From the NCBI GenBank assembly GCA_009739215.1, contig VSJF01000006.1:248001-312000 (forward strand): a stretch of DNA of 64,000 nt, given 5' to 3'. This document shows positions 1 through 9,845 of this stretch, in pieces. A model generated the notes under the pieces. That model did no database searches and was not told where the DNA came from. It saw only the letters and a program-made list of their open reading frames with translations. The number at the start of each line of letters is the position of its first letter. The first letter of the stretch is position 1. A program made the position numbers and the translations under genes. Origin of the DNA: Floccularia luteovirens. Lineage: Eukaryota; Basidiomycota; Agaricomycetes; Agaricales; Squamanitaceae.

Positions 1-67
1 CCAGTTTCACAGCCACATAATGTGTCCTTGTTTTGCAAAAGTGTTAGGACCAAACAACCGCCACGTT

Positions 68-93
68 CGCTGTAACAAAAGTTTGTTACAGCG
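68..93. promoter_or_regulatory. Perfect 12-bp inverted repeat upstream of the p24 gene
   Basis: Arms at 68-79 (CGCTGTAACAAA) and 82-93 (TTTGTTACAGCG) are exact reverse complements around a 2-nt centre. The site lies about 50 bp before the best start of the p24 gene. It could be a dyad for a dimeric DNA-binding protein or a 5' UTR hairpin; nothing in the window tells which. Confidence 0.5.
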
Positions 94-140
94 TCTTACA
101 ACCGCTAAAGACAAAAAAATCACGAAACATCCAAAAAAAT

Positions 141-972
141 ATGCGGATAATTCCAGCGTCATTCATCCATTCTCGCTTTGCTTGTTGTTACAGCAAATGC
201 TCTGCACTTCTATCTCGACGCTAATGAGAAACGATGCTTCATTGAGGAACTACCCACGGACACGGTCGTTGAAGGTGTGCTATTCTACTTGTTACCATTA
301 TAGAATGTAGTATATATGGTACTTACTTTTCCCAAGGTCATTATAGAGCAGTTGAATGGTCAGATTCAGAACAAATATATGCTGAGAATCCTGAGCTTGG
401 AATTGTTGTCGAAGTGCAGGTGCGTCATTCGACATTGTTTACTCTCTATATATACATTCACTAATATCCCATTGTATTTTGCATTTCTCTAGGAAGAACC
501 CTCTGAGCATGTCGTGGTGAAAACAACAGGACCTAGTGAGGGTCGTTTCACATTCACATCACACGAAGCAGGCGACCACTCCATCTGCCTCTCTACGAAT
601 TACACAACATGGTTCAGCCACACCCACATCAGAGTATACCTCGACATCGTTGTTGGTTCAGTTAAACCAGACATTGAACATGACAGAACACACGTTTCGG
701 AACTTGCTGCAAAAGTACGAGATTTGAATAACAAGTTGGAGGATATCAGGAGGGAACAGCAGTACCAGAGAGAAAGAGAGGCGGATTATAGGGACTTGAG
801 TGAGGCGACTAATGCGCGAGCTGTGTGGTATAGTATTGCTCAGATTGTGGTCCTCGTTGGAACATGTGCATGGCAGCTACGGCATCTAAAAGTGAGGATT
901 TAAATTTTTGGTTTTCTGCCTCTTGCTGATCTATCATTTCAGCGTTTTTTCGAAGACAGGAAGATGCGGTAA
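141..972 (+). CDS. p24 family cargo receptor, alpha (Erp1/TMED9-like) type
   Basis: This is a type I membrane protein of COPII/COPI vesicles between ER and Golgi. Exons read 157-274, 337-419, 493-891 and 943-972. They give a hydrophobic signal sequence (ILALLVVTANA), then ALHFYLDANEKRCFIEEL, the GOLD-domain start with the conserved first cysteine, a second cysteine in DHSICLST, a heptad-rich coiled coil (about 665-800), one membrane span (VWYSIAQIVVLVGTCAWQL) and a short cytosolic tail with an FF motif (RFFEDRKMR). The tail motif is the usual coat-binding signal. The start is unsettled. The signal-peptide frame has a stop at 148-150 and no ATG after it. ATG 141 (MRIIPASF) fits if one base is extra between 157 and 198; alternatively ATG 20 could be joined by an intron 41-156. 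The family call is firm, the first exon is not. Confidence 0.85.
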
Positions 973-1099
973 CATTTTCTTCACGAGTACCAACGACTGA
1001 GGATATCATTAATGATTATAATTTCTTAAAATATAATCTGATGATTCGGAGCTTTCTAGTCGAGAGCAGCATGCAAATGATACCCAATCCCATTAATCA
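973..1099. other. Convergent 3' intergenic gap
   Basis: Short AT-rich spacer between the 3' ends of the p24 gene and ETR1. No gene or obvious signal is seen. Confidence 0.6.
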
Positions 1100-2625
1100 C
1101 TAGTGTTCCAATTTTAACAAAATCTTTTTCCCATATCGACCCTCCGACAACTTTGTTATCATAGATCTAACCTTTTCCGTTGCGACTTCGTCGGTATCTG
1201 TCGCTTCGATAGTTAAAATTTCATGTTCTGGTGCCTTGAGCTGTTCAATCATCAGCTACAGGATGAGGGTGATTTGGGATGAAATATTTTACTTTTTCGT
1301 CAGCCATCAATTGAGCAATTGATTTAATCATATTTTCTCTTTCAGCTGCAGATTTACTCGAGTACCAGCAAGTTTGCCAAAATCCATGTGCGGTCAGATT
1401 TTTGAATATGAATAAAGAGGTCGGTAGCGATAAGGGCTGTTTCGACATGGCACCATACGACACGAGATGGGAGTCTTTGCCTAGCAGTTTAGCCATCATG
1501 GTCGTTTCTTTCCCACCTAAGTCCAAGAATATCACTACAAAAGGCATATAATATGCTCATCCCCACTCACCGACACCATTGAGTCCCAAACGAATATTCT
1601 GTAACGCTTCAATGAAGAGTGATAATTGATGACCAGTCAACATACCGCTCGGCCAATCCGTGACATAAGTTGTTTCCTTGTTTCTTTGTCAGAGAGTTCA
1701 TCATATGTGAGTACTTCCCATGCGCCAAGACTGTAAAGGTGGTCCTTAAGCTTATCAAGGTTTTCCCTAATTCAATTACAATTAGTTATTACAATCAGGC
1801 AGACAAGAGACACATACCTGTTTCGTACGAGGTTTATTGTATTGAGACCCCATGCAGATGCGATTTGGATGACAGCTTGTCCAACCTAAGCTTGTGTTAT
1901 TCTTAAGGAAAGTCGCGAGAATGGAGATGGATAATGCACTGACAGCGCTATTGGCACCGTTCTGGATCACAAAATCACCTTTGGACAGATGTACAAATTC
2001 GGATAACATGAGATATGCAGTTGGCGGATTGACCTTTTAACACAAAGCACGGGGAGGAGCATTGATATTCACACAAGGAGGTGTGAACTCGGGTACTCAC
2101 GGACATGGTAGCACATTGAGCCTCGCTAAGCAAATGCGCATCAGGGACCTTGGCAACGTCTTCAACACTGACATTTTTGTTGGTGGACCAAGTCCCACTT
2201 TGGGGTTTGGTCATGACCACCCAATCATCAACTTTGAGAGTTGATACACCACTTCCGAGAGCAGTGACACGGGCGACACCTTCATTCCCACCAATGAAGA
2301 CAGGGTCAGATTTACTGCCTTTGCCAGAGGCAGCTAGCGCGTCTGTTATTGTAGGCTTTGAGGGATATACGCCCTCGATGACATTGATGTCAGCCGGGTT
2401 AATTGGAGATAGAAGGAACCTGATATTGACAGAGTTTGGTGGTGGGGGACGTATGTCAGGGTACGTTAGTACGGTGAGCACATCTGAGGGGTTCCCATTT
2501 TGAGAATATACAACAGCACGGTCACGAAGAAAAGCAGACGAAGAGAAGGAGAGTGTCTGGTGTTGTACACGTTGAGCAATGGATCGCGACGTTGAGAGCA
2601 AGAAAGATGGTCGTGGAATAAACAT
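1100..2625 (-). CDS. ETR1: Mitochondrial trans-2-enoyl-ACP/CoA reductase (MECR/Etr1 family)
   Basis: NADPH-dependent reductase of the last step of mitochondrial type II fatty-acid synthesis, needed for lipoate supply. The N-terminus is a mitochondrial presequence rich in Ser and Arg (MFIPRPSFLLSTSRS). The medium-chain dehydrogenase fold follows: SPINPADINVIEGVYPSKP carries the family tyrosine that acts in catalysis, then FIGGNEGVARV, VNPPTAYLML and the nucleotide-binding stretch QNGANSAVGQAVIQIASAWG. The C-terminus ends GRYGKKILLKLEH. Introns are all short. The one near 1585 works in frame with an acceptor at ttacag before AATATTCG, and the last intron is only about 37 nt (gtaaaat..cctgtag). 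With these the whole chain reads without a frame break. The start codon is only 36 bp from the stop of the upstream ligase gene on the same strand, so its promoter must lie inside that gene's 3' end. Confidence 0.9.
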
Positions 2626-2661
2626 AACGAGTGACTGATGATGTCATCTATGTTAAATTAT

Positions 2662-5600
2662 TTAATAAATACTGGACAGAACATACTCCGCGTCAGCGTC
2701 GCACAACGTCTGTTTCGATGTGTCTACGCAACAGTTAATAACACACACGGCCCGTCTCTCTCCGCTCAACCCACGTAACTTTCTCTCTTGCAAGGTAGCC
2801 AGCGTAGATGCCTTCCATTGCCTGCCCACTTCGTTACTGTCATCTACAATTATAACTCCACGTTTCAGCCACTCGGGGATATTGCCCCCGATGCTGTCCC
2901 ATCCACACCCGATAAGAAGCGACTCAAGTGAATGCACTACTCGTTCGCGTGAGATAGCCTTCCTCCATAACAAACATGATGCACATGTACTTGAACCTTG
3001 TGGTTGTTTCCCTCTCGGTATTGCGAACCATACCACAGCCCCATCTAAATATCCTTCCCCTCCTTTCACAGTGTCATCAATTTCTGCAATAACCTTGGGT
3101 TTACTTTCGGACTTCAGTGGTGTTGGCAGGTACTGAAATGTCTTCCTCTTCGGTGTTTTGTGGGAATTCGAAATTTGCGCTTCTTGTGACATATCCACTA
3201 ATTTGTTTTCGCTGTTTCTGGTCCCCTTTTGGCTTGAACAGTTAACGGTTGCGGTATGCCTGCTACTTGCCAAGTTCGTCTTTGCCGAAAGGGGTAACAA
3301 CTCTGGCAGGGCTGGCGGACTCAAATTTATCTTCACAACTTTGAATACCCCAGATTGTCGCCTCTTTTGGGATGAAGATCCTTCCTTGCCTCTTCTTAGC
3401 CCGTGGTCCCATGCGACCAATTTTTCTTCCCATAATTCAGTGACCGCTTTTCGCTTCATGGAACACTTCGCATTCGGTGACACTGGTTTCCCCCATAGCG
3501 CATTCATACTGTCGTATATATCTTTATCAAGTCTATTCCTCCCAACCGCTCCTCGGGCAATCTGGTGCAAATCGTCAAGGCACACACTATCTTCCCATAC
3601 CCGCTCGTCGTTATGAAAAACCTTGGAAATCCTCGGGAAACGGAGCTCATAATGCTGTATTTGGCCATTAGCAATTTTCATATGGTTTTAAGATGTTCGC
3701 AGATACTCACGATGCTCCCAGCGGCCTTTGTAAAACCTGCCCCATAAACTTCAGCGACCAATGGCTTTCGTAAGAGGACTGACGGGCGTAGCTCCAAACC
3801 AGAAAACATGGTAAATGTGTATGGGAGTTCTTCTAGGTCTATGACTATATTAGCTGTCATTGAAGGTTGGCATACGACTGGATCAGAATTCTTGATAACA
3901 AAATTGGTATCCTCAAGCTGTTCTCGGTTTAGTCCATACGAGGTGGTAAAATAAATCAGGAAATGCGGCCGTGTCGAGGACTACAAGTAAGTTCAATTCC
4001 AGAATCGTAACAGATAAATTATAACAGCAAGTACAAACGTTTTCTCGTACATCCCTTGCATTTTTTAGGGCACCGAGATAGAATGTTGTAAATGTGTTTG
4101 GCGCAACTGGAAACCAAGCAAAACCGGTCAGCAAAGGCGCAATCTATGAGTGAAAATTCCGAGGACCTCTTAGCTCCCGTGCGCGAGCCTTTTCCCAACC
4201 AGCACCTACAATAACAAGATCCAAACAGTCGCCATATCCTTCGATGTAGTCCCTTTTCAGCTTGACCCAGGGTAGTTGATAATCATTGTAGCAAGAATCT
4301 TCAGCTTTGACAACAACGCCTTCTTGATGATCACTGATGTGTTCAGCGAATATCCTGGTCAGTTCCGCTTCAGGGTTTTCGCTACGCATGTCAACAGGAA
4401 ATCTTTCTGACAGCATAGCCTGTCCCCGGATGGGCCGGACCAGGGTTTCCAAAATATTTCGTCGGCTAAAGTAAGGGGTTGAGAGTAATGAGGCTGAGTC
4501 AAGAAGTAGGACATCAAAGAACACGAGAGCAAGATTTCGGCTTTCTGAAGCATCACTGAGCATTGAGTCCTGTGAGCACCTTTGTAGAAGAGCGTGAATC
4601 AAAATGTCTCTAAGGTATGTGGTAGTACGGGCTCACTGATTTCTCCCTGAATCAACATTTTTGTGTATGCCACGAATTCCATGTGCGGTATTGCTGATTA
4701 ATGCGCGTAACCTCCAGTATTCTGTTGCGCATATGGAATATTGATACTTATATACTTATAGCGATTGGTAGATAAAGGGAACGGGGACCCTTACCGTCAA
4801 TTCTAGTACCATTCCATGGAACCAATTCTGCGTCAAGAATAACATTGTGATTGACTCTAGGCGTTTCATTTACGTAGAATGGAGAAGTACTGTCTGCAAG
4901 TCCGAGGGTATTTCGAATGACTTCATGAACCGCTTGTCGATCTAAGGTAGAGTCGCGTCCGCTTTTACTGAAGATCCTTATACGCGAGGATTTGTCGGGG
5001 AGGATTTCGACGTGAATTTGTGCTCGTTCGCCATCGTATTTGGTTTCAGCCCATACCACAGCAGAATCACGCATATAACCTAATGTATGAAAACTTCCCC
5101 GTCCCTTTTGACTCTTTGGAATCTATGCTCTCATAGATTAGGAAACCAAAAACAATTACTCTGACTAAAGAAAGTTACCTTTACCATGCAGCCAACTTGT
5201 GGTGTAATCTCTTTTCCTCATATGTTCTGGAGTTTCGACCATAGCAGCGGCTTGGTCCATATCCGACCTGACGCGATACGTTTTTAAGAACCACCCGGAT
5301 GGGTCCCACGTGTTCATAGCATGCTCAATTTTAAGCATCTGAACAGAGTTGCTCTTGTAGTCAATTAATGCCGATCTATAATGAATTTCCTGAAGAGGGT
5401 ATAAAATAGGCCGCAAGTCTTTGAGAATGATTTGGGTAAGAAAAGAAGCGTCTAATGGTGGCATGTCGCAGTACAGAGAGCGAAGAATTGTAATACGTGG
5501 GCGGCGCTTTCCATGAGGAAACTTCTGTCTTATTGAAGTGTGAGAGTAACCACTATTTGAGGCAAGCTCGTCCAGGAGTGTGTCGACATCTGCGATACTC

Positions 5601-6107
5601 AAAGGTCCAATATCTCCGCCTTCATACTGTTCAAAATGTCAGCATATATGTGGGTATTTTACATGAGAACGCATACAGGATACATTTTCTCCATGATTGA
5701 TCTCAATTCAAGTCCAAGGCAGCCCAGGCTGTTATCAGCGTCCCATTGTCCAAGCTTCTCATGATTGATAGCAAGGCAATCAGCCAAGTTCTGCGCTAGC
5801 CTGCATTCTTGCATGTCATACTTTCTGTTCACGTCCAACTCAGGGAAGAGCAACCGGAAACAAGCCGCCACGGTTCCAAGAGGTACTGGTGAGAACTGTT
5901 TGTGTAGTTCTGATATCCACCGACGAAAAACCTGAATTGCAGGGTAGTTGTTGTATTGGTTCTGAGTGTACTTGTTCGACGCTTTGCGGGGCTGAATTTT
6001 CGCGATTTCCCTAAGGAGGGAGCAAAAACTGAAAGACGCATGATTCTTGACAAGTGAGATTTATTCTTGCGGAAGGAAACTTACAAAGAGAATGGTATTT
6101 CTACCAT
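2662..6107 (-). CDS. ATP-dependent DNA ligase, ligase IV-like fungal family
   Basis: The chain starts MVEIPFSFFCSLLREIAKI (ATG at 6107, first intron gtaagt) and runs through a ligase N-terminal helical domain. The nucleotidyl-transferase core follows: motif I AETKYDGERAQIHVE holds the lysine that is adenylated, FSKSGRDST follows, then ILDAELVPW, FFDVLLLDS, motif IV EGVVVK and motif V WVKLKRDYIEGYGDCLDLVIVG. The OB-fold part has RPSVLLRKPLVAEVYGAGF and YELRFPRISKV (motif VI region). A long basic and serine-rich linker leads to a C-terminal segment (LDGAVVWFAIPRG... SLLIGCGW) that may be a weak BRCT-like domain. It resembles a fungal family related to Lig4 rather than replicative Cdc9, so a role in end joining is likely but inferred. 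The frame looked continuous at the junctions I tested. Confidence 0.85.
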
Positions 6108-6690
6108 ATTTTACGGGTTACTTGTACACTCGAAGGTGTGGTCGAAGATTGACTCGATTGCAGCGTTTAATGTCCACACTCTCATTCGTGTGACTGATAA
6201 ACGCGAATAGACACGCTCAATTGAGCGCGTGGCGTGTGGCACAGAGCGCGTTACTGACAAATCCGAGCATGTGATCTTCCAATGTGATTTTGTATTCGCG
6301 AAAGCAAGTGCCAAAATCCCATTGATGGTACATACGAATCAAATTTGTACCATACATAAAAGCTGTGCCGTACTGAATCAAGTATTCCAAGGGTATTGAG
6401 AGTATTCCATACAGGACAACAGGAAGGGATTAACCGTAAAAAAATTTATGACTGAAAAAACCAAAATAGAATCAATTAAGATAGTGATTGACACAAATCG
6501 AGGAGAAGAAATGGGCATAGGGAAAATGAATCCTTGGTCATGAGAGGCGTTATGCTAGAGAGCGACTGAAATATCAGCAGAATCGACAAAGGAACAGGAG
6601 ACGCAGGCGAGATAAGTATGTTGGCATAAATTTTTTGTGGACGTAGGGGGGATTGTCGCGCCTAAGCGACTGGCAAGTGGGTGAAAGAAG
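6108..6690. promoter_or_regulatory. Intergenic region: ligase promoter and kinase 3' end
   Basis: No gene is seen. The ligase-proximal part is unusually CpG-rich, with ACGCG-type words (for example around 6200, 6226 and 6248) and a perfect 14-bp palindrome CGCTCAATTGAGCG at 6214-6227. ACGCG is the core of the MluI cell-cycle box used by MBF in yeasts to time DNA replication genes; applying that here is inference. Confidence 0.4.
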
Positions 6691-8501
6691 CTATGAGTAC
6701 TCTTTCTCATAGCCGGCTCGTACCATTTCCCTCTCTCGCATGCTTTCGTCTCCCCCGTTAAGATCGAGAGAATGTCCATTGATTGCTACCCCGTTGTCGA
6801 TTCGCAACTCATTCCCAGGTGTCGCAGGTGTTGCCGGTCGTGAGGAAGCGAGACCAGATGATGTTGCCGTCGCTGTGGAAATAAGGTGCTGATTATGGGG
6901 ATAGTACGATCTCCGCTGCATTTTCTTGAAGTCATAAGGAGTGAATCTTGTGTTGTGCATTAATTTGGCGGAATGGGAATGAATAAATGAATAATAAAAA
7001 ACTCACTGCTCTTCCATCTGCTTCATCTCTGCGCTGAGATTATCTTGGTTGGCCCTACGCGTTCTGGCTTTCAATGGATTATCTTCCAACAAGAGTTCTT
7101 CTAGTTCGTGTGACGCATCGAAATTCGCTTTCTTGTGCTGTAGGAAATCAGTTTCAAGTAGGTTTGGTGCCATAAATGGAAAGCTTACATCAGGTATAAA
7201 CGGGGGTATCTGTTCTTTCGATTCCAAGGTATCCCAATCCGTAGTCCTTGAACCAAACATGCCTCCGCAATTCTTGGAATCCTTCACCATTAGCTTTACA
7301 ACCAAAACGTTTTGTTGTATCACGTTCCAGGAGCTGTAAAAAAGAGTAAGGTCATGATTCCAAAAGCAGAAGCGCATTACTTACCCCTTTGATGACCTGC
7401 ATTCCGGACCGGCTACATCTTGTTTCCGCATCTTCCGGCCATTTGAGAGGATCTTTAGTTATACTGTAGGTTAAATCACTATTTGATCTTCCTCTGAAGG
7501 GCCGACGTCCGAAAATTAATTCGTAGGAACATACACCCAATGACCACCAGTCAATGTGGCAGGTGTATCCACGTTTTGTAAGGATTCTAGAGGTGCTACA
7601 ATCGATAAAACTACCTTAAAAAAGGGCGGAAGAGTGCTTACTCAGGGGCCATATAAGCCATTGATCCAGCCACCCCTGTCAGGCGACGCTCACCAAAGTG
7701 TACAGCTATGTTGAAATCGGTCAAATGGGCATTTCCACGTTCATCTAATAATATGTTGTCAGGCTTTAAATCACTATAATAAACGTGGGGTGTTAGCCGT
7801 GGGATAATAACTTTTGAGGGGGAAAATGGTGAGCATTGACCTACCGGTGCATGATTCCCATCTCATGTAGAAAGGCAAGTGCAGACGAAAGTTGGGCGAC
7901 ATAAAATCGGACAGTATCTTCTGACATTGAGCCCAATCTTTCCAAGTGAACTGTTCACCATCAGCCAATTTGGGATTAGAGATCAGATGAACTATATGAC
8001 GACTGACATCTAAGGTCTCCTCCAAGCATCAGATCAAGGACGAAGAAGCAGTTTTCATCATCCTGAAAAGCATATCGCAAGTTGACAATAAACGGGTGGT
8101 CAACCTGAGCAAGCAAAATTAGAAAGAACGCATGACTGCAATGTTGCTAAAATAAATCACTTCTTCAAGGAGTCGTCGCTCTTGAATAACATTTGGGACT
8201 GCTTTCATTTTGACACACTTAGCTTTGTTGATATATTTGAGGGCATAGAGGTCACGGCTTTGTTTATGTTGTACCACCCGGACCTGAAAGAGAAGATAAC
8301 GATGAGGTAAAGGAAGTGGTTTGACTGGAATAATAATACCTTTCCGAAGGCACCTTTGCCAACACACCTTAGCAAAAAGAAATGAAAAAGGTTGACTTCT
8401 CCATCAAAGTCGATAGGCTGGATGAATTGCAGAGTTTAAAAGAAAGGTTACCAGTGCAGTTGAGATGGACTGACCTGGGGCCTACAACAGACGGCGCCCA
8501 T
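6691..8501 (-). CDS. AGC-family protein kinase, STK32/YANK type
   Basis: Ser/Thr kinase with a possible myristoylation start (MGAVCCRPQ), matching the short N-terminus of YANK kinases. The order is FDGEVNLFHFFLLRCVGKGAFGKV (glycine loop), ALKYINKAKC (VAIK-type lysine), LMLGGDLRFHLERL, HRDLKPDNILL (catalytic loop), TDFNIAVHFG, SMAYMAPE and DWWSLGVCSYELIFGRRPF. The magnesium motif is DFN rather than DFG, as is normal in this family. The C-terminal tail holds ANFDASHELEELLLEDNPLK and FTPYDFKKMQRRSYYP. Around 7240-7250 the frame changes from ...LRRHVWFK to TDWDTLESKEQIPPFIPD; removing one G of AAGGAC restores it. No intron explains this. I read the gene as intact with a probable sequence error. 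It is divergent from guanylate kinase across 274 bp. Confidence 0.88.
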
Positions 8502-8775
8502 GGGTATTTATGCTGAAGGACGGTAAAAGAGTGGAGACCTGGGGCCAACGTGCAGAAAGAGTGCGGTGATGAAAGGATATAAGCTGCAGCTGGGGGATAT
8601 ACGGGAAGTGTGGAGTGGTAATAAGAGAAAATGAAAGATTATGGGAGTATTTGATGGTAGTCACACACTCCCATGGCATCGTCACACGTTCTTGAACAGA
8701 AATAACCTTGTCACCTGTCCACTTTTTATTCTCACAAACAGAAAACAAACGTCCCCTTGTTCCTTCCGTATACCG
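8502..8775. promoter_or_regulatory. Divergent promoter between kinase and guanylate kinase
   Basis: The two start codons face away from each other across 274 bp. The frame upstream of the guanylate kinase ATG stays open to 8641, so a longer N-terminus is formally possible. No clear TATA box was recognised. Confidence 0.5.
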
Positions 8776-9487
8776 ATGGTTGACTTCATACGCCCTCTTG
8801 TTCTTTCCGGTCCTTCAGGTGTCGGCAAGAGCACTCTACTACAGCGTCTCTTTGCAGAGTTCCCCGATAAATTCGGTTTTAGTGTTTCGCGTGTGTAGTT
8901 TTTCTTGAATCTTCTCTATATATCTCTGTAGCGCCTTCTCAAATAGATACTACTCGTAACCCCCGTCCCGGGGAAACACACGGCAAACAGTACTATTTTG
9001 TAACTCAGCAAAAGTTCAGAGATCTAATTGCTGAGGGCGCATTCATTGAACATGCTGAATTTTCGGGCAATCACTATGGGACCAGCTTCCAGACAGTTCG
9101 GAATGTGGAGCAGCAGGGCCGGCGCTGCATACTTGACATTGAGGCGCAGGTATGTCTGACGCCTCTACTCCAACTTTCGGTGTCGAACGATGTGCCTAGG
9201 GAGTCCGACAAATTAAGAAGACAAATTTAAACCCAGTTTATCTTTTCATCTCTCCACCTTCAATGGCAGCGCTACGCGCCCGCCTGCAAAATAGAGGGAC
9301 AGAAACTGAGGCTGCCGTTCAAAAACGCCTCAATACTGCGTTGAGCGAGATAAGCTTTGCGAAAGAACCAAATGTCCATGATCTTGTGATCGTCAACGAT
9401 GACTTGGACAGAGCTTATGAACTTTTCAAAAAGGTTGCTCAAGGAGAAAAAATTATTAGTGATGTGCTACCTCCATTAGATGACTGA
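8776..9487 (+). CDS. GUK1: Guanylate kinase
   Basis: Phosphorylates GMP and dGMP to the diphosphates. The chain starts [22 protein letters not shown], with the P-loop GPSGVGKST. Splicing joins SVS to [14 protein letters not shown], the GMP-binding region, followed by [17 protein letters not shown] and [35 protein letters not shown] is the usual lid and helix segment, and the protein ends VLPPLDD. Exons are 8776 to about 8890, about 8950-9149 and about 9200-9487. The size is normal for the family. The start at 8776 is the usual one; an in-frame ATG at 8641 would add 45 residues and might give a second, organelle-targeted form. No frame problems were found. Confidence 0.95.
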
Positions 9488-9845
9488 TAATCACTCGAGA
9501 TTTAAAATAGCTATCGATCAAGTTTTTTCTTTCTATGATACACGGGACATTTATATATCGACTCACTTGTATGGATTCAACTAGAAGAAAGACATCATTT
9601 TTCAGGTTTCTAATATGTTCGTTGTTTGAATTTGGATAATAGCAAAAGGATTGAATGTCGCCGTCAATGACTGCATTGGTGCCTTATTCCGATTGCTTTG
9701 TCATTCTAATCTCACGGAAAATACGTAAGCCCAAGGTTAATCAAATTCGTTTCCAATGGAATCAGTCAGACTGTTGCAGAAGCCGGGTTACGGTATATAA
9801 AAGGTCTTCTCTGTTTTATTACCTTCATCATCGACAAAGTCTCCT
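9488..9845 (+). promoter_or_regulatory. Intergenic with TATA box for the ABC transporter gene
   Basis: No gene is seen. TATATAAAAG at 9794-9803 lies about 43 bp upstream of the transporter ATG and is the clearest TATA-like element in the gene-rich half. The left part is the AT-rich 3' region of guanylate kinase. Confidence 0.5.

Noticed and set aside
20..156. First exon of p24 starting at ATG 20 with intron 41-156
   Set aside because: Possible but less likely: donor GTGTTA is poor and the MCPCFAK start is unlike p24 signal peptides. Kept only as an alternative.
1560..1610. Apparent frame break in ETR1 after SRIGRA
   Set aside because: The acceptor ..gcgttacag gives NIRLGLNGVGG in frame.
6111..6314. 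67-codon minus-strand frame upstream of the ligase
   Set aside because: No family resemblance; it lies in the promoter and does not join the ligase frame, whose start MVEIPFSFF is clear at 6107.
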